DNA from: Hyphomicrobium sp.
GTDB taxonomy: Bacteria > Pseudomonadota > Alphaproteobacteria > Rhizobiales > Hyphomicrobiaceae
Reading direction: 5' to 3'
DNA length: 64,000 nucleotides
Assembly: GCA_013141015.1 (NCBI GenBank)
Contig: JABFRT010000027.1
Span: 1 to 64,000, forward strand
Below are positions 27,507 through 35,837 of the stretch, piece after piece. The stretch's first letter is position 1; each line of letters begins with the position of its first letter. A program made the position numbers and the translations under genes. Below the pieces are notes generated by a model. It did not search any database, was not told where the DNA came from, and was given only the letters and a program-made list of their open reading frames with translations.

Positions 27507-28636
27507 GCCGCAAACTCCGCTTCGGCTTCAGCCAAGGCGGTGATCAACGCTTTTAGGTCGGCTTCGCTGGTGTTGAGCGTGATCGTCAAGCGCAGCCGAG
27601 CGGTCCCTTCAGGCACGGTCGGTGGGCGAATGGCGCGGATATCAAAGCCTTGCGCCTTCAAAGCATCCGCCAGTGCAACGGCGCGTGTGTCGCTTCCAAC
27701 AATGATGGGCTGAATTTGCGAGCCTGACGGCGTGTGCCGCGTCGCGGCTAAAAGGGTCCGGCCAGCGAACGCAATGCGTTCCTGCAGCTGCACGCGCCGC
27801 TCGGGCTCACACTCGACAATCTGCAATGCGGCCCGCACACTTGCGGCCATTAACGGCGAAGGCGCGGTTGCATAGATGAAGGAGCGCGCCCGGTTGACCA
27901 GGAAATCGCGCATCGCGCGCGGTGCCAGAACCAACGCACCCATCACGCCGAGCGCCTTGCCGCAGGTGTGTAACGACACGACATTCTCGCGGCCCTCAAG
28001 GTGCGCGCCAAGTCCCAGGCCGCCGTCACCGGACACGCCGGTTGCGTGGGCCTCGTCGATCACCAGCACGGCATCATTCTGGTCGGCAATCTCGATCAAT
28101 GGGTCCAGCGGCGCGCGGTCGCCGTCCATGCTGTACAGGCTCTCAACCGCAATCCAGACTTGGCCCGTGCCGCCGCTTGTGCGCCATGCCGCGATCGCAT
28201 CGGCAAACGCTTGCGCATCGTTGTGGCGCGCGGCGACGCGTGTGGCCTTCGATAATCGCATGCCCTCAAGCGCGCTGGCGTGGATCAGCGCGTCGTAGAC
28301 GATCAGATCGCCGCGTGCGGGCAGCGTTGAAAAAATAGCTGTGTTGGCGACGAAACCGCCGCCGAAGAACAGCGCCGTTTCAGCACGGAAAAAGCGCGCG
28401 GCTTCCGCTTCAAGCGCTTCATGCTCGCTGTGATTGCCGCGCAGCAGGCGCGATCCGCCAGAGCCGATTGGCACGCCCCGGCCAATAGCGGCCAGCACGG
28501 CGTCGCGCAGAGCGCTCGAATCCGCGAGGCCAAGGTAGTCGTTGGACGCAAAATCAAGACCGCGGCGCGCTTCAAGCGTTCGCAACCGGCCGCGTTTCAA
28601 AAGCGCGTCAAGCGCACGCTCATGTGCTCCGGGCAT
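27503..28636 (-). CDS. bioF: 8-amino-7-oxononanoate synthase
   Basis: A PLP enzyme that condenses pimeloyl thioester with alanine to give 7-keto-8-aminopelargonate. Motifs are [68 protein letters not shown] and the PLP lysine in [16 protein letters not shown] place the start at the ATG of 28636 ([13 protein letters not shown], about 377 residues), behind GGGACGG; a GTG at 28672 would add 12 residues. Either start lies inside the 3' end of bioB, so the genes overlap and are translationally coupled. Confidence 0.94.
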   Translation of the reverse strand: MPGAHERALDALLKRGRLRTLEARRGLDFASNDYLGLADSSALRDAVLAAIGRGVPIGSGGSRLLRGNHSEHEALEAEAARFFRAETALFFGGGFVANTAIFSTLPARGDLIVYDALIHASALEGMRLSKATRVAARHNDAQAFADAIAAWRTSGGTGQVWIAVESLYSMDGDRAPLDPLIEIADQNDAVLVIDEAHATGVSGDGGLGLGAHLEGRENVVSLHTCGKALGVMGALVLAPRAMRDFLVNRARSFIYATAPSPLMAASVRAALQIVECEPERRVQLQERIAFAGRTLLAATRHTPSGSQIQPIIVGSDTRAVALADALKAQGFDIRAIRPPTVPEGTARLRLTITLNTSEADLKALITALAEAEAEFAA

Positions 28637-29684
28637 CCTGCCGTCCCGCAGGTGTAACGGGCTCACGCTCACAAGAAGATTGGGCCTCGAGTTCCAGCGG
28701 CTTCAAGCCGAGCTTGGCGAACAAGCGGCTGTCGCTGTCTTCGCCAGGGTTTTCAGCAGTCAACAGCGTGCCGCCGACAAAGATTGAGTTGGCGCCAGCG
28801 AAGAAGCACAGCGCCTGCGTTTCATCGCTCATTTCGGTGCGCCCAGCGGACAGGCGGACGAACGACCTCGGCATCATGATGCGGGCAACCGCAATGGTGC
28901 GCACGAAATCGATGGCGTCGATCTTTTCGGCATTCTCAAGCGGTGTTCCGGTGATCGCGATCAGCATATTGATCGGCACGCTTTCAGGATGCTCGTCGAG
29001 GTTTGCCAGCGTCATCAACATGTCGGCGCGGTCTTGCGGGCCTTCGCCCATGCCAACGATGCCGCCCGAGCAGACTTTCATGCCGGCGTCGCGCACGCGG
29101 GCAAGCGTATCGAGGCGGTCGGCATAGGTGCGCGTGGTGATGACTTTTGAATAGTAGGCTTCCGACGTATCGACGTTGTGATTGTAGTAGTCGAGGCCTG
29201 CGCCGCTGAGGCGTGCGATGTCGTCATCCGACAACATGCCGAGCGTCATGCAGGTTTCCATGCCGAGTGCTTTGACGCCCTCGACCATGGCAACGACCGC
29301 GTCCATGTCGCGGGATTTCGGGCTGCGCCAGGCGGCACCCATGCAATAGCGCGTCGCACCTGCATCCTTGGCCTTTTTGGCCTCCGCAATGACGCGCTGA
29401 ACTTCCATCAGTTTAGAGGCCTTGAGGCCGGATTCATGGTGTGCTGACTGGCTGCAATAGCCGCAGTCTTCAGCGCACCCCCCGGTCTTGATCGACAGCA
29501 GGCGGCTCATCTGCACGGCATTGGCATCGAAATTTTGGCGATGCACAGTCTGGGCGCGGAACAACAAATCCATGAACGGCAGATCGTAGAGGGCAAGCGC
29601 TTCTGCCCGCGTCCAGTTGTGGCGGACAGGCTGGTTAGCGGCGGTGTCGAGCTTGGTGACGGTCGAGGCCATCGGCGGGGTCAT
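28620..29684 (-). CDS. bioB: Biotin synthase (radical SAM)
   Basis: Inserts sulfur into dethiobiotin. The radical SAM cluster motif CAEDCGYC is at residues 70-77 when numbered from the ATG at 29684 ([13 protein letters not shown]); an ATG four codons on (29672) is also possible. Other signatures are [84 protein letters not shown] and [13 protein letters not shown], covering the second iron-sulfur ligands. Upstream in-frame sequence to 29897 is GC-rich leader without family character. It is the first gene of bioB-F-D-A-Z. Confidence 0.96.
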   Translation of the reverse strand: MTPPMASTVTKLDTAANQPVRHNWTRAEALALYDLPFMDLLFRAQTVHRQNFDANAVQMSRLLSIKTGGCAEDCGYCSQSAHHESGLKASKLMEVQRVIAEAKKAKDAGATRYCMGAAWRSPKSRDMDAVVAMVEGVKALGMETCMTLGMLSDDDIARLSGAGLDYYNHNVDTSEAYYSKVITTRTYADRLDTLARVRDAGMKVCSGGIVGMGEGPQDRADMLMTLANLDEHPESVPINMLIAITGTPLENAEKIDAIDFVRTIAVARIMMPRSFVRLSAGRTEMSDETQALCFFAGANSIFVGGTLLTAENPGEDSDSRLFAKLGLKPLELEAQSSCEREPVTPAGRQDARST

Positions 29685-30044
29685 CTCCAGTTCGAGGCGG
29701 AGAACCGCCTTTGAGACCAGATGTTTGCACCGCTTCCCGCCCCGCGGGCAACCGCCAATTTGCCTCGCGGGCCCCGGCCAATGCGGTGGTTCGGCAGCGC
29801 GCCGGGTGCTGAAGCGCCCACCAACGCGGCAAATAAAGTCTGAATTGCCGCAACATAATTGCACTTGGCGTTGTTCAATCGGGCGTAACGTATACACGCG
29901 TTAATCATTGAATACTGGCCGCATTCTATTCAAAACTACGATCAACACACGCAGTGTATTGTTCAATTGGAACAGATCCTATGTAGGACTGGCCAAGTGT
30001 GCTGTCCGCTGCCCCCAGAATTCGCTTTAGAAGGGCCAGGCCTC
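29685..30044. other. Divergent biotin-operon regulatory region
   Basis: 360 bases between bioB (minus) and a small unknown gene (plus). The half next to bioB is GC-rich leader; the 29830-29990 part is AT-richer and should carry both promoters. It contains an inverted repeat (29908-29933) and two copies of TTGTTCAAT. The TTATxxATAA pattern of the alphaproteobacterial BioR operator was not found by eye. Confidence 0.55.
29908..29933. promoter_or_regulatory. Inverted repeat, candidate operator of the biotin operon
   Basis: TTGAATA (29908-29914) and TATTCAA (29927-29933) form a perfect 7-bp inverted repeat around a 12-base centre, giving a total span suited to a dimeric regulator. It lies in the AT-rich divergent promoter area ahead of bioB. 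It matches no operator I know, and no regulator gene is adjacent. Confidence 0.35.
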
Positions 30045-30302
30045 ATGGGCGCTAACAGTCAAAATACCGAACTCATGGAAGCCCTTGAGGCCGATGAACC
30101 GTTGAAGGAGCGCGGCTTTACCGCGTCCTGCGGGCCGACGGGTGCGGTTGTCGTGGACCGCTGGAACCACGTGCGCGGGGTTTGGCACTATCATGCCGGC
30201 CACTATTTCTGGACCGATGCGGGTTCGACACAGCCAAGCTTCCGCACGGAATCCCATGAAGGTGCCATCGACCACACCCTTAAAGTCATTTCAAAAAACT
30301 AA
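30045..30302 (+). CDS. Small conserved-looking protein of unknown function
   Basis: An 85-residue protein beginning MGANSQNTELMEALEADEPL, with AGAAGGG ahead of the ATG. The frame is open back to 29967, but the ribosome site and composition favour 30045. It has no signal peptide or membrane segment. Its centre, rich in aromatic residues and His (VVVDRWNHVRGVWHYHAGHY), suggests a small folded domain. I do not recognise the family. It is divergent from bioB and convergent with the nitrilase-family gene 11 bases downstream, so it is probably transcribed alone. Confidence 0.7.
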   Translation: MGANSQNTELMEALEADEPLKERGFTASCGPTGAVVVDRWNHVRGVWHYHAGHYFWTDAGSTQPSFRTESHEGAIDHTLKVISKN

Positions 30303-30313
30303 GCGGGCGGTGG

Positions 30314-31174
30314 TTAAGTCCCGTCCATCGATGCGCGGCGAAGTTCAAACGCGCGATCATGCGATAGCGACGGCAGGCGGCGGCGCACGTCGTCGAGGAT
30401 CGAGAGGTCAATATCGGCGGTGATCACGCCCGGAGCGTCGCCCCCGTCAGCCAGAACCTGCCCCCAAGGCGATATGATCAGGCTGTGACCGAACGTCTCG
30501 CGGCCGTTTTCGTGGCGGCCACCCTGGGCCGCGGCAAACACGAACGATTGGGTCTCGATGGCGCGGGCCCGCAGCAAGGTGTGCCAATGGGCCTCGCCGG
30601 TGATGCGGGTGAAGGCCGCTGGCACGGCGATAAATTTAGCGCCGCCCTTGGCTAGTGCCCGGTGCAAAGCCGGAAATCTCAGATCGTAGCAGATCGTCAG
30701 GCCGAGCGGCCCCCACGGCAGGTCTGCGACGACGGCATCGCTTCCCGCCGCATAGCTTTCGCTCTCCCGGTACTGGTCGCCGTTGCCCAGATCGACGTCG
30801 AACATGTGGATTTTATCATAGCGGCACGCGATTTTCCCATCGGGCGCAATCAGATACGAGCGATTGGCCAATCGCCCATCGCCAAGTTTGATGGCCATCG
30901 AGCCAATGTGTAGCCAGCGTTTGAGGTCGCGCGCGGTTGCGGTGAATGCCGCAAGCGCTGTGTTGCCGGGTTCCGGTTCGAGCGCGGCCAAGAGTTGGGC
31001 GCGGTCGAGTTCCATAAGTGTCGTGCATTCCGGCGTTTGGATGTAATCCGCACCTTTTTGCGCGGCCTCGCGGATCAGCGCTATCGCCTCATGCACATTG
31101 CGTTGCACGTCGCGTCCCGAGCACAGCTGCACCAATCCGGCGCGGAACGTCGTTGGTGGAGAAGCCGCTGGCAT
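30314..31174 (-). CDS. Nitrilase-superfamily carbon-nitrogen hydrolase (Nit1/Nit2-like amidase)
   Basis: A 286-residue amidase with the full Glu-Lys-Cys triad: E49 (TPECTTLM), K121 (YDKIHMFDVDL) and C162 (TICYDLRFPALH). The KIHMFDVDL and CYDLRFP motifs are those of the Nit1/Nit2 branch, whose members remove the amide from deaminated glutathione or from 2-oxoglutaramate; the first fits the neighbouring glutaredoxin gene. It lies eight bases after the glutaredoxin stop on the same strand and is probably co-transcribed with it. Confidence 0.9.
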   Translation of the reverse strand: MPAASPPTTFRAGLVQLCSGRDVQRNVHEAIALIREAAQKGADYIQTPECTTLMELDRAQLLAALEPEPGNTALAAFTATARDLKRWLHIGSMAIKLGDGRLANRSYLIAPDGKIACRYDKIHMFDVDLGNGDQYRESESYAAGSDAVVADLPWGPLGLTICYDLRFPALHRALAKGGAKFIAVPAAFTRITGEAHWHTLLRARAIETQSFVFAAAQGGRHENGRETFGHSLIISPWGQVLADGGDAPGVITADIDLSILDDVRRRLPSLSHDRAFELRRASMDGT

Positions 31175-31182
31175 TTGCTGGT

Positions 31183-31446
31183 TTACTCTTTGCTGGCCAA
31201 CAGCGCGTCAAGTTTGCCGGAGCGGTCGAGCGCGTGCAGGTCGTCGCAGCCGCCGACGTGGGTTTCGCCGATCCAGATTTGCGGAACCGTGTTGCGTCCA
31301 CCTGCGCGCTTGCATAGTTCGGCGCGCATGTCGGACCGCCCCGTCACATCGACTTCCTCGAATTGCGCGCCTTTGCGGCGCAGCAGATCCTTAGCCATGT
31401 GGCAGTAGCAGCAGTTGCCAGCGGTGTAGACCTTGACTTTGGGCAT
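31183..31446 (-). CDS. grxC: Glutaredoxin 3
   Basis: An 87-residue dithiol glutaredoxin starting at MPKVKVYTAGNCCYCHMAKD. The active site reads CCYC (C12-C15) instead of the common CPYC. The glutathione-binding TVPQIWIGETHVGGCDDL follows, with the cis-Pro in TVPQ. It reduces disulfides or mixed disulfides with glutathione in the cytoplasm. It sits between comF and the nitrilase-family gene. An upstream extension of the frame to 31515 looks non-coding. Confidence 0.93.
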   Translation of the reverse strand: MPKVKVYTAGNCCYCHMAKDLLRRKGAQFEEVDVTGRSDMRAELCKRAGGRNTVPQIWIGETHVGGCDDLHALDRSGKLDALLASKE

Positions 31447-31580
31447 GTCGAAATGAAGCCGTCCTTCGCAGCCGACCACCGGCTCGACTTGAAAAATGTA
31501 ATGGTTCTCAAGCATTGTGCAAGATTGCCACGGTGATTTTGCGGTCAGAAGTCGAATTCATCAACGCCTTTTGCCGCATA

Positions 31581-32411
31581 TCACGCGTGAGGTTCGGTCA
31601 CGAGGGCGAGCGTCAGCACATCAACGCGCGCCGCTGCGGCTTTTTTCAGGGCCTTGGTCGCGGCCGACACCGTGGCACCCGTGGTCATCACGTCGTCGAT
31701 CAAAAGTACGGATTTCCCGGCGACCCGGCCGATGGCGTTTGGATGGACCGCAAACGCGCCGGCCACGTTCCGTTCCCGTTCGCGCCGCGTCAGGCCAATT
31801 TGGTGGGCCGTGGCACGCGTGCGGCGCAGCGCCAACGGCAGCAGGGTCTTTCCGGACATACGGGCCACTTCGGTGGCCAGAATTTGGGCTTGGTTGAAGC
31901 GCCGGGCCAACAGTCGCGACCGCGCGAGCGGCACAGGAATAATGATGTCAGCCGAGGCGACCAGCTCCGGTGCTGCCTGACACAGCCAGCGGCCGAACAA
32001 GCGGCGGGCGTCATGGGTATCGCGGAATTTAAAATCATGGATCAAATCGCGCATCAGGCCGTCATATCGGGCGACCGCACGAGCCCGCTCGAACGGCGGT
32101 GGGTGGGCGGCAGCCGCGGCTGAGATCATGATGCCGCCGGTGTCGTACGGCATCGGCAGGCCAAGGCGGTCGCATAATGGCGGACGGATAAAGTCCACAC
32201 GCCGCCAGCACTCAGAGCAAAGCGCGTCATGATCAAGCAGGCGTGCCTGGCATCCAAGACAGAGCGGCGGCAGCACCACGTTCAATGCCGCACGCCATGC
32301 GCCGCCCCAAACCCGGCCAACGCCCAGCCACGTCCGGCGGACTGCGACATTCCCGTCGTCCCCGCCGTCATCGGATTGCGCGGCAGAGTTGTTCGTGTCT
32401 CCTATCGCCAT
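31581..32411 (-). CDS. comF: ComF-family phosphoribosyltransferase-like protein
   Basis: A 276-residue protein with an N-terminal zinc-ribbon-like motif (LCLGCQARLLDHDALCSECW) and a C-terminal phosphoribosyltransferase domain whose PRPP loop is SVLLIDDVMTTGATVSAA. LLARRFNQAQILA and RTRATAHQIGLTRRER are typical family segments. ComF proteins take part in DNA uptake in competent bacteria and are widespread in alphaproteobacteria, where a natural-competence role is not always shown. It is divergent from the methyltransferase gene and 134 bases ahead of grxC. Confidence 0.9.
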   Translation of the reverse strand: MAIGDTNNSAAQSDDGGDDGNVAVRRTWLGVGRVWGGAWRAALNVVLPPLCLGCQARLLDHDALCSECWRRVDFIRPPLCDRLGLPMPYDTGGIMISAAAAAHPPPFERARAVARYDGLMRDLIHDFKFRDTHDARRLFGRWLCQAAPELVASADIIIPVPLARSRLLARRFNQAQILATEVARMSGKTLLPLALRRTRATAHQIGLTRRERERNVAGAFAVHPNAIGRVAGKSVLLIDDVMTTGATVSAATKALKKAAAARVDVLTLALVTEPHA

Positions 32412-32463
32412 CGTTTAAACCTAGCCGAAGATTTCTCCATTCGCGAGCCTTAGAGCAGCCCTG

Positions 32464-33378
32464 ATGTCTGGTGCGCCGATCATTTTTGACCGCAACCTGT
32501 TGCGCCAGCGGCGCCAGCGCTATGCTGGCTCAGCCGCATCGCATGACTTTTTGCTGACGCGCGTGGCAGACGATTTTGCCGAGCGGTTGAGCATCGTGAA
32601 GCGGAACTTTCCGCAGGCCGCCTCCGTCGGCGCCTATCACGGGGTGGTGTCGGAGCGGTTACGTGGCGTAACCACTATCGGGGAAATCGTCGATATTGAA
32701 GCAACGCCAGCACTGCTCGCGCTATGCAAGGGCCCTGGTATAGGCGCGGATGACGAAGCGTTGCCGTTTGCAGACGCTAGCCTTGATCTCGCGGTCTCTG
32801 GCCTTGCCCTGCAATTGGTCAACGATGTGCCAGGCGTTTTGGCGCAGTTGCGCCGCGCATTGAAGCCGGACGGGTTGCTGCTGGCCGCACTTCTTGGCGG
32901 AGAAACACTGAAAGAATTGCGGCAAGCCTGGATCGAAGCGGAAGCGGACGTGACGGGCGGTGTGTCGCCCCGTGTTGCGCCGTTCGCGGATGTCCGCGAT
33001 CTTGGCGCGCTTCTGCAGCGCGCAGGCTTTGCGTTGCCAGTTGCCGACAGTGATGTGGTACGCGTGACGTATGCGACGCCGCTGGCGTTGATGCAGGAAT
33101 TGCGGGCAATGGCAGCAAGCAACATGCTCATGGAGCGCCGCCGCGTGCCGGTAACGCGCGGCCTGTTGATGCGCGCCGCTGAAATTTACACTGAGCGGTT
33201 TGCGTTGCCCGATGGCCGCATTCCAGCGACGTTTGAAATCATCACCCTGACCGCGTGGGTGCCGCACGACAGCCAGCAGAAGCCACTAGCGCCAGGCTCT
33301 GCTAAAATGCGCCTTGCCGATGCGCTGGGCGTTTCAGAGCAGGCCCTCAGCTCAAAAGATCGCGCAGCCAAGGAATAA
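32464..33378 (+). CDS. SAM-dependent methyltransferase-fold protein, NDUFAF5-like
   Basis: A 304-residue class I methyltransferase-fold protein. FDRNLLRQRRQRYAGSAASH at the start and DFLLTRVADDFAERL are typical of the alphaproteobacterial/mitochondrial NDUFAF5 group, as are the LPFADASLDLAVSGLALQLV and NDVPGVLAQLRRALKPDGLL motifs. Human NDUFAF5 hydroxylates an arginine of a complex I subunit; a similar role in assembly of the bacterial NADH dehydrogenase is inferred. BioC is a related fold but is unlikely because this genome appears to use BioZ. Its 3' end overlaps the convergent Nudix gene by 32 bases. Confidence 0.82.
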   Translation: MSGAPIIFDRNLLRQRRQRYAGSAASHDFLLTRVADDFAERLSIVKRNFPQAASVGAYHGVVSERLRGVTTIGEIVDIEATPALLALCKGPGIGADDEALPFADASLDLAVSGLALQLVNDVPGVLAQLRRALKPDGLLLAALLGGETLKELRQAWIEAEADVTGGVSPRVAPFADVRDLGALLQRAGFALPVADSDVVRVTYATPLALMQELRAMAASNMLMERRRVPVTRGLLMRAAEIYTERFALPDGRIPATFEIITLTAWVPHDSQQKPLAPGSAKMRLADALGVSEQALSSKDRAAKE

Positions 33379-33751
33379 GCGGCAAATCAGCGGGCGGCAT
33401 CGGGTATTGGTTGAGCTTCAAAGCTGGAACCCAGGCGATTTTCTGGCCCTCGCGCGGGGTTAGTTCGCCCTCCCACGTCCGGCAGATATAGAGCGGCATC
33501 AGCAGGTGAAAGGTCTCATAAGCGTGACTCGCGAAATTGAACGGCCCCATGCAGGTCAAGCACACGTCAATGCCGAGTTCTTCTTTCAGTTCACGCTGGA
33601 GCGCATGTTCCGGCGTCTCGCCCGGCTCGATTTTCCCGCCTGGAAATTCCCACAAGCCCGCCATCGATTTGCCAACCGGCCGCTCGGCGATCAAAACGCG
33701 GTTGTCTATGTCAATAAGCGCGACGGCGGCGACGAGAACAATCGGCTTCAT
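33347..33751 (-). CDS. mutT: MutT-type Nudix hydrolase ((deoxy)nucleoside triphosphate pyrophosphohydrolase)
   Basis: A 134-residue protein starting MKPIVLVAAVALIDIDNRVL, with the Nudix box running from GGKIEPGET to RELKEELGI (Gly, Glu, then REL and EE residues in place). LWEFPGGK and the WVPALKLNQYPMPPADLPLI tail are typical of MutT proteins that remove 8-oxo-dGTP from the nucleotide pool. The ATG overlaps the stop of the thiopurine methyltransferase gene (ATGA), and the 3' end overlaps the opposite-strand methyltransferase gene by 32 bases. Confidence 0.92.
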   Translation of the reverse strand: MKPIVLVAAVALIDIDNRVLIAERPVGKSMAGLWEFPGGKIEPGETPEHALQRELKEELGIDVCLTCMGPFNFASHAYETFHLLMPLYICRTWEGELTPREGQKIAWVPALKLNQYPMPPADLPLIPWLRDLLS

Positions 33752-34407
33752 GCGCGCCGCGTCAATAGGTAGGAGGCTTCTTCCAATCGCGTGATGCCGC
33801 GTTTAGCGAGATGCTCGGATTTGGTCAGGCCATCGCGCGCTTCGAGCAATTCGATATCAAACGACGGCGACAATAGTTCGCGCACGCGCATCTGCGGGAT
33901 CGCAAATGGCGGGCCGGACATTTCATTGGTGTTGTAGTCGAGGCCGATCAGCAAGGCCTTGCCGCCCGCAGGCAGCAGCTCTGCAAGTTTGGCCGCATAG
34001 CGCGGCTGCAACTCAGGCGGCATCGCCACAAGCGCCGCACGGTCGTAGAGCGCATCAATATGCGGGAAATTGGCGGTGTTAAGCGCGAAGAAATCTCCGC
34101 ACCAGATTTCTATCGAGCCCGAGGATTTTATTTTAAACGGGCCGTCATGTCTGACTTCCGGCGTGACGCTGCGCTCGCTGAAAAATTCGTCAACCGCGAG
34201 TTCTGAAAGCTCTGCGCCGGTCACGCGATAGCCTTGGTCCGCCAGCCACGCCATATCGACGGTCTTGCCGCACAATGGCACGAGCACACGCGCCCCCTTC
34301 GGCACGCCGAGCCGCGGCCAATGCTTGACAAGCGCCGGCTGGACCTGCGGCTGATGAAAGCCGATTTCGCGTTTCTGCCAGCGCTCAAGCCAGAAATCTG
34401 GGGTCAT
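33748..34407 (-). CDS. tpm: Thiopurine S-methyltransferase family protein
   Basis: A 219-residue SAM-dependent methyltransferase starting at MTPDFWLERWQKREIGFHQP. Diagnostic segments are FWLERW, VLVPLCGKTVDMAWLADQGY, GAELSELAVDEFF, YDRAALVAMPPELQPRYA and SGPPFAIPQMRVREL. Bacterial members methylate thiols or act on selenium and tellurium compounds. The frame is open upstream to 34467, but that extension reads KPLTPALSPRGEGE, which is a translated intergenic repeat and not part of the protein. It overlaps mutT by four bases. Confidence 0.92.
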   Translation of the reverse strand: MTPDFWLERWQKREIGFHQPQVQPALVKHWPRLGVPKGARVLVPLCGKTVDMAWLADQGYRVTGAELSELAVDEFFSERSVTPEVRHDGPFKIKSSGSIEIWCGDFFALNTANFPHIDALYDRAALVAMPPELQPRYAAKLAELLPAGGKALLIGLDYNTNEMSGPPFAIPQMRVRELLSPSFDIELLEARDGLTKSEHLAKRGITRLEEASYLLTRRA

Positions 34408-34417
34408 TACGTTTGTC

Positions 34418-34466
34418 GCCTCTTCTCCCTCTCCCCTTGGGGAGAGGGCCGGGGTGAGGGGCTTCA
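34418..34466. repeat. Palindromic intergenic repeat (REP-like)
   Basis: The core CTCTCCCCTTGGGGAGAG is a perfect palindrome-type stem, followed by GGCCGGGGTGAGGGGC. The same kind of unit recurs at 61092-61271 and, diverged, at 60192-60212. It sits between tpm and argJ and creates a false N-terminal extension on tpm. Confidence 0.8.
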
Positions 34467-34488
34467 ATCAAGAGAAGGAAGCAAGACC

Positions 34489-35736
34489 TCAGCTTCTATA
34501 ATCGGCATTGATCGAGATATACTCATGCGTCAGGTCGCAAGACCACACCGTTGCCGAAGCTTTGCCGACGCCGGCGTTCACGCGAATGACGATGTCGCGG
34601 TTCTTCATATAGGCCGCGACCGTTTTCTCATCATATTCGGCCGCCCGCTCGCCGTCGCGCGCCACGCAATGCGGGCCAAACCAGATGGCGAGTTTATCGC
34701 GGTCAGCGGCTTCGCCTGATTTGCCAACGGCCATCACCACGCGGCCCCAGTTGGGGTCTTCGCCAGCAATCGCGGTTTTCAGGATTGGCGAGTTCGCGCA
34801 GCTGCGGGCAATCGTGCGGGCCGCTGCCCAAGACTTTGCGCCCTCGACCTCAAAGGTCACGAATTTCGATAGGCCTTCGCCATCTTTCGCCACTTGAATG
34901 GCGAGGTCGCACATCAAATCGCGCAGCGCCAGTGAGAATCCGGTCAGCTTTTTCGATTTGGCTTTGCCGGCCGGCTTCTGGCCGCGTTTGGCGGCAGCGC
35001 CGGTTGCGAACGCCAAGCACGTGTCGCTGGTGGACGTGTCGCCATCAATCGTCATGCAGTTGAAGGTCGTGTCGGCATGTGTCGCCACCAACTCCTGCAA
35101 CACATCAGTGTCAATCGCGGCATCGGTGAAAATGAAGCACAGCATGGTCGCCATGTCGGGCGCGATCATGCCAGCGCCCTTGCAGAAGCCATTGATCGTC
35201 ACTTCCACGTCACCGATAAGCGCCTTGCGGGTGGCAAGTTTCGGGTAGGTGTCGGTGGTCATAATCGCGCGGGCCGCAGCTTCGAACGCGTCGGGCTTTG
35301 CATCCTTGGCCATCCCAGCCAGTAGGCCCGAGAATTTCGAAGCATCCAGCGGCTCGCCGATCACGCCGGTGGAGGCGACAAACACATCGTGCGGTTTGCA
35401 GGCCACCGCTTCGCTGGCGTGTTCCACGGTCAGATCAACGGCGTCGCGGCCCTTTTTACCGGTGAACGCATTGGCGTTGCCTGAGTTGACGACCAAAATC
35501 CGTGCCGTGCCCTTTTTCAAATGCTTGCGGCAGGCAAGCACTGGCGCGGATGCCGTTTTCGATTGGGTCAACACCCCCGCGGCAACCGTGCCCTCGTCCA
35601 TGACCGCGACCAGCACGTCGGTGCGGCCCTTGTAGCGGATCCCGGCCTCGGCTGTTGCAAAGCGCACGCCGTCAATCGGCGGCAGTTTGGCAAGCGTTGC
35701 GGGGGCAAAAGGCGATACGGCGGGGGCTTTGGCCAT
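34489..35736 (-). CDS. argJ: Bifunctional ornithine acetyltransferase / N-acetylglutamate synthase
   Basis: Recycles the acetyl group in arginine synthesis by moving it from N-acetylornithine to glutamate; many members also use acetyl-CoA. The 415-residue precursor starts [20 protein letters not shown]. It self-cleaves before the Thr of MATMLCFIF (in [14 protein letters not shown]), which becomes the N-terminal nucleophile of the beta chain. Other motifs are [32 protein letters not shown] and [19 protein letters not shown]. It ends 81 bases before the tpm start with a repeat between them, and lies 100 bases downstream of the parvulin isomerase gene, with a hairpin between. Confidence 0.95.
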   Translation of the reverse strand: MAKAPAVSPFAPATLAKLPPIDGVRFATAEAGIRYKGRTDVLVAVMDEGTVAAGVLTQSKTASAPVLACRKHLKKGTARILVVNSGNANAFTGKKGRDAVDLTVEHASEAVACKPHDVFVASTGVIGEPLDASKFSGLLAGMAKDAKPDAFEAAARAIMTTDTYPKLATRKALIGDVEVTINGFCKGAGMIAPDMATMLCFIFTDAAIDTDVLQELVATHADTTFNCMTIDGDTSTSDTCLAFATGAAAKRGQKPAGKAKSKKLTGFSLALRDLMCDLAIQVAKDGEGLSKFVTFEVEGAKSWAAARTIARSCANSPILKTAIAGEDPNWGRVVMAVGKSGEAADRDKLAIWFGPHCVARDGERAAEYDEKTVAAYMKNRDIVIRVNAGVGKASATVWSCDLTHEYISINADYRS

Positions 35737-35782
35737 GCGGGCAGCTCCGGTAAAATAACTGATGCATGCCTGAAAACAGATC

Positions 35783-35805
35783 GGGCCGCTCAAATCAAGC
35801 GGCCC
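35783..35805 (-). terminator. Probable terminator of the parvulin isomerase gene
   Basis: An 8-bp perfect GC-rich stem (35783-35790 and 35798-35805, seven-base loop) followed on the minus strand by GATCTGTTTT. The T run is short and set back, so termination may be partial, allowing read-through into argJ. Confidence 0.55.
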
Positions 35806-35837
35806 GCTGCATTATGACAGTTATGAGGGTTGTCGGA

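Noticed and set aside
29685-29897. Longer N-terminus of biotin synthase
   Set aside because: The extra 71 codons are Arg/Cys/Gly-rich leader sequence that does not resemble BioB, whose homology begins near 29684.
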